Positions 1 to 8,791 of a stretch of DNA of 64,000 nt are shown here, one piece after another. The translations under genes and the position numbers were made by a program. The DNA is from Bradyrhizobiaceae bacterium (GTDB taxonomy: Bacteria; Pseudomonadota; Alphaproteobacteria; Rhizobiales; Xanthobacteraceae): contig CP078014.1 of NCBI GenBank assembly GCA_020544565.1, positions 812,574 to 876,573 on the forward strand, given 5' to 3'. Under the pieces are notes generated by a model, which saw only the letters and a list, made by a program, of their open reading frames with translations, was not told where the DNA came from and did no database searches. Position 1 is the stretch's first letter. Every line of letters begins with the position of its first letter.

Positions 1-651
1 TGCATCGATTACGTCGTGACGTTTTCACATCTGGGCCGAGCCGATGCCCGTTTGTTGCTGGCGACGACACCAGCCCTGCTTATTCTGCAAATGCTGCTGC
101 TACCGATTTATCTTGGTCTGTTGCTTGGGGAAGATGCCGCCGGTCTCGTGCAGTTCGGGCCTTTCGTCCATGCATTCGTGTGGTTGATTGCTGTTCCTCT
201 CGTTCTTGCTGCCGTCGTGCAGTTATGGGCTGCGAGCAGCAACGCCATTACTCGGATGTCAACGGTGTTGGGGATGCTGGCGGTGCCGGCGACAGCGCTT
301 GTCCTGCTCGTGGTCACCGCCGCCGTGGTGCCGCGGCTTGGGTCGGCAATGAATGCTGTGTTGCACGTGCTTCCAATTTATGTAGCGTTCGCGGTTTCCG
401 CGCCCTTGATCGGTTGGAGCATTGGGCGACTGTTCCGTCTCGATGCGCCGGCCGGCCGATCAGTTGCCTTCAGTGCTGGGACGCGGAATTCGCTCGTGGT
501 GCTGCCGCTTGCATTTGCAATACCCGGCGCAGTCCCGGTATTGCCTGCCGTCATTGTAGCGCAGACGCTTGTCGAGCTGGTCAGCGAACTACTCTATGTT
601 CGCTTCATCGGGAAACTCGGTCCGGCCCCGTCATTGTCCGACGCGGCCTAA
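1..651 (+). CDS. Arsenic resistance transporter, ACR3/bile-acid-symporter fold (5' end outside window)
   Basis: The reading frame is open from base 1, so the start lies upstream; about 216 C-terminal residues are visible. The protein is an almost continuous series of hydrophobic segments. The stretch GTRNSLVVLPLAFAIPG near the C-terminus resembles the conserved region of ACR3-like arsenite efflux permeases of the BASS superfamily. The expected role is export of arsenite across the inner membrane. It stands at the head of a metal-resistance block, which fits. An internal GTG at 16 is not needed as a start because the upstream codons (CIDYVV) also match the family. The exact substrate is inferred. 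Confidence 0.75.
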   Translation, partial: CIDYVVTFSHLGRADARLLLATTPALLILQMLLLPIYLGLLLGEDAAGLVQFGPFVHAFVWLIAVPLVLAAVVQLWAASSNAITRMSTVLGMLAVPATALVLLVVTAAVVPRLGSAMNAVLHVLPIYVAFAVSAPLIGWSIGRLFRLDAPAGRSVAFSAGTRNSLVVLPLAFAIPGAVPVLPAVIVAQTLVELVSELLYVRFIGKLGPAPSLSDAA

Positions 652-712
652 CCTGAACAGATGCGAACGGACCCTGGCCAACACAGACACTCGCGTACGC
701 GGTCATACTGAC

Positions 713-1357
713 ATGCCTATAACTCGCCCTTCATCACACATGAGTTCGGTGCGCGTTCGATTGCTCACGTTCGTATGTAAATGGGGCTACCGGTTAACTA
801 TTCGGGCGCGAACCTGGTGTGAGCCGCTGATACAGGAATCCGCGCTACGTTCAGGCGAGCGAGTGCTGGAGGTGAGCGCGGAGGGTTGCAGCTTGTGCGA
901 GGTGCTTGCACGGCAGTATCCCGCCGTACATTTTTCTGCCGTACAGCCTGCGGGATCAAGCAAGAGCGTTCGCGGCCCCTTAAGCAATCTCGAGCTTTTG
1001 CACGGGGATCAGTACTGCATCGATTGCCGTGCTGCATCATTCGACAAGGTGATCTTATCGCTCGCGCTGCATCCTTTACGGCAGAGTGATAAGGTTGCCC
1101 TCCTCAAGGAGATGAGGCGAGTATTGCGGCACGGCGGTACACTGCACATTGCCGACTTCGACCAGCCGCTGCACCGGCGAGAGATCCACGCACTTCGCGG
1201 CACCGGCTACTTGTTCGGCTCTGAGACCGCGAAGCCCCATCTCGACGGCAGTTGGTTGAATTTAATCAAGCAGACAGGGTTTGATGGTGTACGTCGCGTG
1301 AATACCGTTTCCGAGATAGTCGGCCGCATCGCCATAATCCGCGCACGCCGCAGCTGA
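713..1357 (+). CDS. Class I SAM-dependent methyltransferase-like protein
   Basis: About 214 residues with the post-motif pattern of UbiE-like methyltransferases: SFDKVILSLALHPL, then MRRVLRHGGTLHIADF, then a C-terminal G(F)-rich strand region. The SAM-binding motif I is poor: GERVLEVSAEGCSL replaces the usual glycine-rich V-L-D-x-G-x-G-x-G. Cofactor binding may therefore be altered. ATG 713 and ATG 740 are both possible starts and neither has a strong ribosome binding site. It follows the arsenite pump by 61 bp and precedes the DUF411 gene, so a role in metal(loid) stress is plausible, but it lacks the recognisable cysteines of ArsM. Confidence 0.6.
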   Translation: MPITRPSSHMSSVRVRLLTFVCKWGYRLTIRARTWCEPLIQESALRSGERVLEVSAEGCSLCEVLARQYPAVHFSAVQPAGSSKSVRGPLSNLELLHGDQYCIDCRAASFDKVILSLALHPLRQSDKVALLKEMRRVLRHGGTLHIADFDQPLHRREIHALRGTGYLFGSETAKPHLDGSWLNLIKQTGFDGVRRVNTVSEIVGRIAIIRARRS

Positions 1358-1374
1358 ACGGGGCGGAGGGGTCG

Positions 1375-1743
1375 GTGATCGTGGTCATTAGACCCAATTG
1401 CGGTTGCTGTTCAGGCTGGGTGCGCCATCTCAAGGATGCTAACTTCGCGGTTAAGGTCGAGGAAACGACAAGCCTTCACGGCGTCCGGAGTCGTCTCGGC
1501 GTGCCGTCTGACTTGGCCGCTTGTCATACTGCTGAAGTGGGCGGATATGTCCTCGAGGGACATGTCCCTGCAGCCGCTGTACGACAACTGTTAGAGAAGC
1601 GGCCCATGCCGTCGGGTTGGCGGTCCCCGGTAGGATCACCCGGGATGGAAGGCGGCGTGCCAGATAAATATGAGGTCGTTCTTTTCGGCGCTTCCGGCCG
1701 TCAAATGGTTATGCGTTTCATCGGTGGGGATATCGCCGGTTAA
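1375..1743 (+). CDS. DUF411 metal-associated protein
   Basis: A 122-residue protein with the DUF411 hallmarks: N-terminal PNCGCC (Cys 9, 11 and 12), a central CHTAEVGGYVLEGHVP block, and VGSPGME. DUF411 proteins are usually periplasmic and often sit beside copper, silver or cobalt-zinc-cadmium efflux genes. Here no signal peptide precedes the CGCC motif. Either the protein is cytoplasmic or the true start has been lost. The GTG start at 1375 follows a strong GGGGCGGAGGGG ribosome binding sequence, which supports this short form. Confidence 0.75.
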   Translation: MIVVIRPNCGCCSGWVRHLKDANFAVKVEETTSLHGVRSRLGVPSDLAACHTAEVGGYVLEGHVPAAAVRQLLEKRPMPSGWRSPVGSPGMEGGVPDKYEVVLFGASGRQMVMRFIGGDIAG

Positions 1744-1767
1744 GGCGGTTCTCATAACCATGCCGTA

Positions 1768-1791
1768 GGTAACGATCGCGCGATCGTTACC
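1768..1791. promoter_or_regulatory. Perfect 24-bp palindrome, candidate operator
   Basis: The half-site GGTAACGATCGC is followed directly by its exact reverse complement, giving a perfect 12+12 bp dyad in the 118-bp gap between the DUF411 gene and the Cys-rich protein gene. No run of T follows on either strand, so it does not look like an intrinsic terminator. An operator for a metal-responsive repressor is the simplest reading, but no regulator gene is seen next to it. Confidence 0.45.
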
Positions 1792-1861
1792 CTCATTGTG
1801 GTGGCGAATTTGTAATGTGATCCGTCTTCCCAAGTCCACGATCCTATGTGATGTTAAGGTC

Positions 1862-2218
1862 ATGGATTTTTGCCGATTCATCAGCCGTTTGCTGGCGGTC
1901 TTTGCGATCGTTGGGCTCGTTGCATCGCCGCTGGCCACGCCAGCGGCGGCAAAACTGCTGCCGGCGGGCGAGATGAACGATATGTCGATGATGTCCGCCG
2001 ACATGCCTTGCTGTCCGGATACGCAGAAGAGCAACGATTGCCGGGATTGTCCGCTTCGCGCGATGTGCACACTGACCGTTGCTCAGGCTGAACCTCCTAT
2101 GGCGACCGAAGTTTTGGCACCTCCGCCAACTCGCCGCCCGTTCTCAGCTTTCAACGATATGATCGCCGATAGCCTCGACGGTTCTCCCCCCGACCATCCT
2201 CCTCGAATCCTGATCTAA
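1862..2218 (+). CDS. Small exported Cys-rich protein, function unknown
   Basis: About 118 residues. An N-terminal signal peptide (hydrophobic LLAVFAIVGLVASPLATPAAA) is followed by a Met/Cys-rich segment with MSMMSADMPCC, DCRDCPLRAMC, and then a proline-rich tail. I do not recognise a named family. Methionine and cysteine clusters next to a CusBA system suggest soft-metal binding in the periplasm. It lies between the palindrome at 1768-1791 and the FixH-like gene, in the same direction as the efflux genes. Confidence 0.5.
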   Translation: MDFCRFISRLLAVFAIVGLVASPLATPAAAKLLPAGEMNDMSMMSADMPCCPDTQKSNDCRDCPLRAMCTLTVAQAEPPMATEVLAPPPTRRPFSAFNDMIADSLDGSPPDHPPRILI

Positions 2219-2314
2219 TCGGCGCTTTGGCGCCGGTTCGCTGCCGTTCGGCCTTCAGGCTGAGCGGGTAAAATGCATGCCGCTTGCGGTAGACCAGGAC
2301 ATTGAGGATTGAAA

Positions 2315-2719
2315 ATGAAGACGTTCAACTACACGCGCGCCGTTCGGGCCGCGCTCATCGGTATTGCGATGACCGGATCGGTCACCGCCGCACGCGCCGA
2401 CATCAAAGACTATGAGTTCCAGCTCGTCGATCAGACCGTCAAGGCTGGCCCGGACAAAATCGTTACGGTTCGGCTCGTCAACAAGACCACCGGCAAGCCG
2501 GTGCCCGATGCGGTGATCTTCGCAACGCGTCTCGACATGGCGCCCGATGGCATGCAGGAAATGGCGACGAAGATCGTGCCCGCTCCGGGCGCGGAGCCGG
2601 GCAGTTACAAGTTCAAGGCGACGTTTGGGATGGCGGGCCGATGGCAGCTTTCTCTCGGTGCAAAGGTCCAGGGCGAAACCGGCACTGTCGAAAGCAAACT
2701 CGTCATTACGGCGCAGTGA
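2315..2719 (+). CDS. FixH/YtkA-like periplasmic protein
   Basis: 134 residues with a cleavable signal ending near TAARA. The beta-sandwich pattern is typical of YtkA/FixH domains (VTVRLVNKTTGKPVPDAVIF, then AEPGSYKFKATFGMAGRW). The ATG at 2315 has GAGGA six bases upstream; the earlier TTG at 2309 is not preferred. Its stop codon overlaps the start of the cusB-like gene (ATGA at 2719), so it is translationally coupled to the efflux pump. Such domains often accompany CusB/CopZ-type genes and may act as periplasmic metal carriers; that role is inferred. Confidence 0.75.
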   Translation: MKTFNYTRAVRAALIGIAMTGSVTAARADIKDYEFQLVDQTVKAGPDKIVTVRLVNKTTGKPVPDAVIFATRLDMAPDGMQEMATKIVPAPGAEPGSYKFKATFGMAGRWQLSLGAKVQGETGTVESKLVITAQ

Positions 2720-4134
2720 TGAGACCGGTCAGCCTGGCTATTGCCGCCACCGCCGCGTTGATCGCGGCGGTGGGTGGCGGATTCATCGCGGGTCGCAGTC
2801 AACATCAGCCAGCCGAAGGGGCAGACCGGGCGGTTCTGGCACCCGCAGCGGCGCAAATGAATAGCGCAACGATCTACTACAAGGATCCTGACGGCAGACC
2901 GTTTTACTCACTAACGCCAAAGAAGGCGCCAAACGGAGGTGACTACACGGTCGTACCTGCGAGCGCCGATGTCAGTTTCGACGAAACGCCAGTGACCGAG
3001 AGCGCATCCGCGACAACCACAGAACGCAAGATCAGATACTACCGCAATCCGATGGGACTGCCGGATACGTCGCCGACGCCGAAAAAAGATTCGATGGGGA
3101 TGGATTACATTCCGGTCTATGAGGGCGAGGACAGTGACGACGGATCGGTGAAGCTTTCGCCAGGGAAGATCCAGCGTACCGGCGTCAGCTCCGAACCCGC
3201 CACATCGCGCGTCATTCGAACCCTCATTCGCGCGCCAGGCACGATCCAACTCGACGAGCGCCGCATCTCCGTCATTTCGATGCGGGCCGAAAGTTGGGTC
3301 CAGAAAGTTGCAAACATCACCACCGGCAGCAAGGTCAGCAAAGGCCAGCCGCTGATGGAAATCTACAGTCCATCCGTGGCCTCGGCGGCCGCCGAATACA
3401 TCGCCACCATCACATCGAAAGGGACGAGCGGGGTGGCCGTGTATGGTCGCGGCTCGCGACAACGGCTGATGAACCTCGACGTTCCCGACGCGGCAATTGC
3501 CGCCATGGAGAAGAGCGGCACCGTTCCGATCACCATCGACTGGTCGGCTCCGCGCGACGGCATTGTGCTCGAACGTAACGCCATTGAAGGCATGCGCGCG
3601 CAGCCCGGGGATGTGTTGTTCCGGGTTGCGGATACGTCCGTGGTTTGGGCGATGATCGACGTCGCGGAACGCAGTCTCGGCACGATTTCGGTTGGACAGC
3701 CGGTAACCGTAAGGGCGCGCAGCTTTCCTGGCCGCGAATTCGCCGGGAAGATCAGTGTCATCTATCCGCAAGTGAATCGGGAAACACGAACCGCCCGGGT
3801 GCGGATCGAATTGTCCAATCCGGATGGCGCTCTGCTTCCCGACATGTATGTCGATGCGAATATCGATATTGGCAGCTCGCAGCCTGTGCTTACCGTACCT
3901 GAAAGTGCCGTTCTCGATACTGGCAATCGTCAGGCGGTATTCGTCGAGAAAGGACAAGGGCGCTTCGAGCCGCGCGAGGTGAAACTCGGCCATCGCGGCG
4001 ACGGCTATGTCGAAATCCGACAGGGCCTCACGGAGGGTGATCCTGTCGTCGTCTCGGCCAACTTCCTGATCGATGCGGAAAGCAATCTGAAGGCCGCCCT
4101 TAAAGGGTTTTCGGACGCGGGAGGCCAGCAATGA
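2719..4134 (+). CDS. cusB: CusB-like periplasmic adaptor of a Cu/Ag RND efflux pump
   Basis: 471 residues. An N-terminal membrane anchor/signal is followed by two heavy-metal-binding (HMBD) modules, IYYKDPDGRPFYS near residue 51 and IRYYRNPMGLPDTSPTPKK near 102. A membrane fusion protein core with lipoyl/barrel regions follows (GSKVSKGQPLMEIYSP, then VRARSFPGREFAGKI). The second HMBD keeps the DSMGMDYIPVY signature. The first has lost most of it (PNGGDYTVV). Start and stop both overlap their neighbours (ATGA at 2719 and at 4131), showing tight coupling to the FixH-like and CusA genes. The protein should link the inner-membrane pump to an outer-membrane channel that is not encoded here. Confidence 0.88.
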   Translation: MRPVSLAIAATAALIAAVGGGFIAGRSQHQPAEGADRAVLAPAAAQMNSATIYYKDPDGRPFYSLTPKKAPNGGDYTVVPASADVSFDETPVTESASATTTERKIRYYRNPMGLPDTSPTPKKDSMGMDYIPVYEGEDSDDGSVKLSPGKIQRTGVSSEPATSRVIRTLIRAPGTIQLDERRISVISMRAESWVQKVANITTGSKVSKGQPLMEIYSPSVASAAAEYIATITSKGTSGVAVYGRGSRQRLMNLDVPDAAIAAMEKSGTVPITIDWSAPRDGIVLERNAIEGMRAQPGDVLFRVADTSVVWAMIDVAERSLGTISVGQPVTVRARSFPGREFAGKISVIYPQVNRETRTARVRIELSNPDGALLPDMYVDANIDIGSSQPVLTVPESAVLDTGNRQAVFVEKGQGRFEPREVKLGHRGDGYVEIRQGLTEGDPVVVSANFLIDAESNLKAALKGFSDAGGQQ

Positions 4135-7100
4135 TCGCCCGCGTTATCAGTTGGTCGGCTCGCAACCTGCTGTTGGTCTTGTTCGGCACCGGCTTCGCCG
4201 CCGCCGCCGGCATCTACGCACTGGTCCATCTGCCGCTCGATGCGATTCCGGATCTCTCCGACACCCAGGTGATTGTCTACACCGAATATCCGGGCCAGGC
4301 GCCGCAAGTGATCGAAGACCAAGTCACTTATCCGCTGACGACCGCGATGCTGACCGTGCCCCGATCCAAAGTCGTGCGCGGCTTCTCGTTCTTCGGGGTG
4401 TCATTCGTCTACGTCATTTTCGAAGATGGCACCGACATTTATTGGGCCCGCTCGCGGGTACTTGAATTCCTCAACGGCGCGGCCTCGCGGTTGCCCGCCG
4501 GTGTAAGCCCGACGATCGGTCCCGACGCCACGGGCGTGGGATGGGTCTATCAATACGCGGTGGTGTCGAAGGAGCTCAACCTCGCCGATACGCGGACCAT
4601 CCAGGACTGGAATCTGAAATTCGCGCTCGCGAAGGCCGAAGGTGTCGCTGAAGTCGCGAGTGTCGGTGGCTTCGTCAAGCAGTACAACGTCATCCTCGAT
4701 CCGCAACGCATGCGCGATCTCGGCATCACCATGCAGAAGATGCGCGACGCGATCCGCGCCAGTAACGCGGATGTCGGCGGCCGCACCGTCGAACTCTCCG
4801 AGTTCGAATACGTCATTCGTGGCAAAGGCTATCTGAAGGGAATCAACGACCTCGGCAACATCGTGCTGAAGACAAACAACGGCACGCCGGTTCTGCTGCG
4901 GGACGTGGCTCGCGTCGAACTTGGACCGGATGAACGGCGCGGGATTGCGGAACTTAACGGCGAGGGCGAAGTCGCCAGCGGCATTGTGCTGCAACGGTTC
5001 GGCGTCAATGCGCTTGATGTGATCGAGAATGTGAAGAAGCGCTTCAAGGAGATCGCGAGCAGCCTGCCGAAATCGGTCGAGATCGTTCCGGTCTATGACC
5101 GCTCCAACCTGATCAATGCGGCCATCGCCACGCTCAAGCATACGTTGCTGGAGGAAAGCATCGTCGTTGCGTTCGTCTGCATCGTGTTCTTGCTGCATGT
5201 CCGCAGTGCGCTGGTCGCCATCCTGATGCTGCCGGTCGGCGTGCTGATGGCGTTCGGTGCGATGAAGCTGCTTGGAATAGGGTCAAACATCATGAGCCTC
5301 GGTGGTATCGCGATTGCGATCGGTGCCATGGTCGATGCGGCGATCGTCATGATCGAGAATGCGCACAAGCACCTGGAGCGAGCTGAACCCGGGCGGTCAA
5401 GAGTCGACATACTGATAAACGCGGCGTCCGAGGTCGGGCCGGCGCTGTTCTTTAGCCTGCTCATCATCACCGTGTCGTTCATGCCGATCTTCACGCTGGA
5501 ATCGCAGGAAGGCCGGATGTTCAGCCCGTTGGCATTCACCAAGACGTTTGCGATGGCCGCTGCTGCGTTGCTGTCGGTGACATTGGTTCCGGCGCTGATG
5601 ATCATTTTCGTGCGCGGCAAGATCGTTCCGGAGCACAAGAATCCGATCAACCGCTTCCTGATCTGGATCTATCGGCCGGTGATCAAGGCCGTGATGCGTG
5701 CCAAGGCACTGGTGATCCTCATCGCGCTGGCAATTGTTGTGGTGACGGTGTGGCCGGCGCGTCAGCTCGGCACCGAGTTCATGCCTAACCTCAACGAAGG
5801 CACGCTGCTCTACATGCCCACCACGCTGCCGGGAATTTCGGTGACCAAAGCGGGCGAACTGTTGCAGATGCAGGACAGGATCATCCGGTCGTTTCCGGAG
5901 GTGGCGTCGGTCTACGGCAAGGCCGGCCGTGCAGCAACCGCGACCGATCCGGCCCCGTCCGAGATGTTCGAGACTATCGTCAATCTGAAACCCAAGGAGC
6001 AATGGCGGCCGGGCGTGACGATTGATGGCCTGATCGCAGAGATGGACAAGTCCCTGCAGTTCCCCGGCGTCTCGAACGCCTGGACCATGCCGATCAAGGC
6101 ACGCATCGACATGTTGTCGACCGGTATCCGGACGCCGATCGGCGTCAAGGTGATCGGGACCGATCTGGTCGTGATCGACAAACTGGCGAAACAGATCGAG
6201 CAGGTTTTAAAAGCTGTGCCCGGAACGTCGTCGGCCTATGCCGAGCGGGGCATCGGCGGATATTATCTCGACGTGACACCGGACCGTGAGGCGTTGGCGC
6301 GCTATGGCATCATGGTCCAGGATGTTCAGGACGTAATTGCGACCGCACTCGGCGGCCAGACGGTAACCACAACAGTAGAAGGCCGTCAGCGCTACAGCGT
6401 CAACATGCGCTACCCCCGGGACTTGCGCGAGAATCCACAGGCCATCGCCAACGACGTTCTGGTTCCGATGCCGGCCGGAGGTGCAGTGCCGCTTGGGGAG
6501 GTCGCCAAGATCGAACCGGCGCGAGGGCCGACATCGATCCGCACCGAGAACGGACAGTTGGCCACCTATATCTACGTCGACATCCGCGACCGCGATCTTG
6601 GCGGCTATGTTGCCGACGCGCAGCAGGCGGTGCAGGCCAGCATTCAGTTCCCGGCGGGATATTATGTGGTCTGGAGCGGCCAGTACGAGTATCTCGAACG
6701 CGCGACAGCTCGCCTGAAGATCGTGGTGCCGGTGACGCTACTGATCATCTTTTTGCTACTGTACCTCAACTTCCGTTCCATCACCGAGACCATGATCGTG
6801 ATGCTGTCGCTGCCGTTCGCGCTGGTCGGCGGCATCTGGCTGATGTGGGCGCTGGGCTTCAACCTGTCGGTAGCCGTCGCGGTCGGTTTCATCGCGCTGG
6901 CCGGGGTCGCCGCAGAGACTGGCGTGGTGATGCTGATCTACCTCAATCAGGCCCTTGCCGAGATCAAGGCGCAGCGTGACGCCGAAAAGCGAACACTGAC
7001 CCGTCACGACCTCTACGACGCCATCATGGAGGGCGCCGTGGAGCGGGTGCGACCGAAGATGATGACGGTGGTCGCTATCATGGCGGGGCTGCTGCCGATC

Positions 7101-7328
7101 ATGTGGAGCACTGGCACTGGCTCTGAGATCATGCAGCGCATCGCCGTGCCGATGATCGGCGGCATGATCTCGTCAACGTTGCTGACGCTGATCGTGATCC
7201 CCGCGATCTATGGGTTGATCAAGGGCTTCCGTTTGCCGGCGAATAATCGCGGAAACGGTCATCCGCCGTCGTGGGCCATCGAGCCGATCAAGGAAGACTC
7301 GCGACTTGTTTCGGAACCCGCCGAGTGA
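4131..7328 (+). CDS. cusA: CusA/CzcA-family heavy-metal RND efflux pump
   Basis: 1065 residues, the usual length of HME-RND inner-membrane transporters. The N-terminal first helix leads into PLDAIPDLSDTQVIVYTEY. Two blocks of transmembrane helices surround the two porter domains. LGTEFMPNLNEGTLLYMPTT and DMLSTGIRTPIGVKV are family landmarks; the latter resembles the Met-containing region of monovalent-ion (Cu/Ag) exporters. The pump takes metal from the periplasm or cytoplasm and expels it using proton flow. It is coupled to cusB by a 4-bp overlap. Cu/Ag rather than Co/Zn/Cd specificity is inferred from motif and neighbours. Confidence 0.92.
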   Translation: MIARVISWSARNLLLVLFGTGFAAAAGIYALVHLPLDAIPDLSDTQVIVYTEYPGQAPQVIEDQVTYPLTTAMLTVPRSKVVRGFSFFGVSFVYVIFEDGTDIYWARSRVLEFLNGAASRLPAGVSPTIGPDATGVGWVYQYAVVSKELNLADTRTIQDWNLKFALAKAEGVAEVASVGGFVKQYNVILDPQRMRDLGITMQKMRDAIRASNADVGGRTVELSEFEYVIRGKGYLKGINDLGNIVLKTNNGTPVLLRDVARVELGPDERRGIAELNGEGEVASGIVLQRFGVNALDVIENVKKRFKEIASSLPKSVEIVPVYDRSNLINAAIATLKHTLLEESIVVAFVCIVFLLHVRSALVAILMLPVGVLMAFGAMKLLGIGSNIMSLGGIAIAIGAMVDAAIVMIENAHKHLERAEPGRSRVDILINAASEVGPALFFSLLIITVSFMPIFTLESQEGRMFSPLAFTKTFAMAAAALLSVTLVPALMIIFVRGKIVPEHKNPINRFLIWIYRPVIKAVMRAKALVILIALAIVVVTVWPARQLGTEFMPNLNEGTLLYMPTTLPGISVTKAGELLQMQDRIIRSFPEVASVYGKAGRAATATDPAPSEMFETIVNLKPKEQWRPGVTIDGLIAEMDKSLQFPGVSNAWTMPIKARIDMLSTGIRTPIGVKVIGTDLVVIDKLAKQIEQVLKAVPGTSSAYAERGIGGYYLDVTPDREALARYGIMVQDVQDVIATALGGQTVTTTVEGRQRYSVNMRYPRDLRENPQAIANDVLVPMPAGGAVPLGEVAKIEPARGPTSIRTENGQLATYIYVDIRDRDLGGYVADAQQAVQASIQFPAGYYVVWSGQYEYLERATARLKIVVPVTLLIIFLLLYLNFRSITETMIVMLSLPFALVGGIWLMWALGFNLSVAVAVGFIALAGVAAETGVVMLIYLNQALAEIKAQRDAEKRTLTRHDLYDAIMEGAVERVRPKMMTVVAIMAGLLPIMWSTGTGSEIMQRIAVPMIGGMISSTLLTLIVIPAIYGLIKGFRLPANNRGNGHPPSWAIEPIKEDSRLVSEPAE

Positions 7329-7402
7329 GCTGAATCATGATGGTCTTATCGGCAGCGGCGTTCATCAAGTATCTCCGCTCTGGCAATAAGGAAGGGTCAG
7401 CC

Positions 7403-8113
7403 ATGGACAGGTCCATCATGACGGTGCTTGCGACAATCGTATTCTTGCCGCCTGCATTTGCACAGCAGGGCGATGCAGCTCGAGGCCAGCGCGATTTCCA
7501 GGTCTGCGCGCCATGCCACTCGCTGGAATCTGATCGAAACATGACGGGACCAAGTCTCGCCGATCTGTGGAACCGAAAAGCTGGTACGCTACCGAGCTTC
7601 AGCCGGTACTCACAGGCCCTGAAGTCGTCGGGAATTACCTGGGACGACACCACGCTCAACGAGTGGCTTCGGGATCCGCAACACCTCATTCCTGGCAACA
7701 CGATGCCGTTCCCCGGCGTAAAGGACGCGGGACGGCGCGGCGATCTTTTGGCGTTTCTCAAGGAGGCGACCCAGCCCGGTCACGCTCCGCCATCGGTCGT
7801 GCAACGCGGCAATCAAATGGGCGGGATGATGGGCATGATGGGTGGCGGCGCGGTGCCAAATCTCAAAAAGCTTGAGCCTGATGAACGGGTCCAGACGATC
7901 ACGCATTGCCGGGATACCTACCGGGTGACGACCGCAGACGGGAAAACGCGGGATTTCTGGGAGCGAAATCTGAGGTTCAAGACTGACGTAGGTGAAGATG
8001 GGCCACAGAAAGGTGCTCCGGCGATCGTATCGGCAGGCATGATGGGAGACCGGGCCGACGTGATCTTCGCAGTACCCGAAGAGATCAGCGGAGCCATCTC
8101 ATCGCATTGTTGA
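7403..8113 (+). CDS. Class I c-type cytochrome with extra C-terminal domain
   Basis: 236 residues from ATG 7403, which has GGAAGGG upstream. A signal peptide ends near AFAQQ. The heme motif CAPCH is at residues 35-39 and a likely axial Met lies in NTMPFPGV. A Met/Gly-rich linker (MGGMMGMMGGG) then connects to a roughly 90-residue C-terminal domain with TTADGKTRDFWERNLRFKTD. That tail is shared with cytochromes found near copper-resistance genes. The gene follows cusA by 74 bp. It probably passes electrons in the periplasm; its partner is unknown. Confidence 0.8.
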   Translation: MDRSIMTVLATIVFLPPAFAQQGDAARGQRDFQVCAPCHSLESDRNMTGPSLADLWNRKAGTLPSFSRYSQALKSSGITWDDTTLNEWLRDPQHLIPGNTMPFPGVKDAGRRGDLLAFLKEATQPGHAPPSVVQRGNQMGGMMGMMGGGAVPNLKKLEPDERVQTITHCRDTYRVTTADGKTRDFWERNLRFKTDVGEDGPQKGAPAIVSAGMMGDRADVIFAVPEEISGAISSHC

Positions 8114-8186
8114 TCGGCGCCAAGCCCATCAACCCACGACGGTGGGAAACTGGGTCAACGATTTTTCGATCCAGGGCGCTGTCGAC

Positions 8187-8218
8187 TGTAACCAAACCGG
8201 CTGGATCAGCGAACTCAT
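8187..8218 (+). promoter_or_regulatory. ECF sigma promoter (TGTAACC-N17-GAACTCAT) upstream of the sigma gene
   Basis: TGTAACC at 8187-8193 and GAACTCAT at 8211-8218 are separated by 17 bp. Exactly the same two elements with the same spacing occur at 9466-9497. Read as GTAACC-N16-CGAA, this agrees with what I recall of Caulobacter SigF-type (NrsF-associated) promoters. It lies 15 bp before the sigma-factor ATG, so autoregulation with a very short leader is expected. Confidence 0.8.
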
Positions 8219-8233
8219 AGAGATAATGCAAGT

Positions 8234-8791
8234 ATGACGACCCACGAAATCGAACTCAAGACACTGATGCTTGCCAGCCTGGATGGCGACGCGGCCTCGC
8301 ATCGCGCGCTGCTCGAGCGATTGAGCCGCCGTCTGCGCGCGTACTACAAGGGCAAGCTTGTGAGAATTGGGAGGGGCGCAGCAGAGGCGGAAGATTTGGT
8401 CCAAGAGGCGGTATTGGCGATCCATTTCAAGCGGCATACCTATGATCCCGCCGAGCCTTTGACGCCCTGGGTGCACGCCATTGCACGCTACAAGCTGATC
8501 GATTTCTTACGTCGGACTCGCGCATCACTTGCCGATGTACCTATCGACGAGGCCGATACCATAATGGCGCACGATGACAATCTCAGCGCCGAAAGTAGTC
8601 TCGACCTTAAGCGGCTGATGCAACGGTTGCCGGAAAAAATGCGATGTTCCATCGAGGCGGTGAAACTGGACGGACGGAGTATCGCTGAAGCTGCAGACCG
8701 GTGCGGTATCTCGGAATCGGCCGTAAAAGTGAACATTCACCGTGGGCTCAAGGCGCTGGCTGCCTTGATTGCCCGGGAAGTCAGAACATGA
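8234..8791 (+). CDS. ECF-family RNA polymerase sigma factor (SigF/NrsF-associated group)
   Basis: 185 residues. Region 2 carries AEDLVQEAVLAIHFKRHTYD and WVHAIARYKLIDFLRR. Region 4 ends in a helix-turn-helix, SIAEAADRCGISESAVKVNI. Its stop overlaps the start of the NrsF-like anti-sigma gene (ATGA at 8788), the classic sigma/anti-sigma arrangement. In Caulobacter the equivalent pair responds to chromate and cadmium, which would suit this metal-resistance setting. The promoter at 8187-8218 points to autoregulation. The inducing signal here is inferred. Confidence 0.88.
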   Translation: MTTHEIELKTLMLASLDGDAASHRALLERLSRRLRAYYKGKLVRIGRGAAEAEDLVQEAVLAIHFKRHTYDPAEPLTPWVHAIARYKLIDFLRRTRASLADVPIDEADTIMAHDDNLSAESSLDLKRLMQRLPEKMRCSIEAVKLDGRSIAEAADRCGISESAVKVNIHRGLKALAALIAREVRT

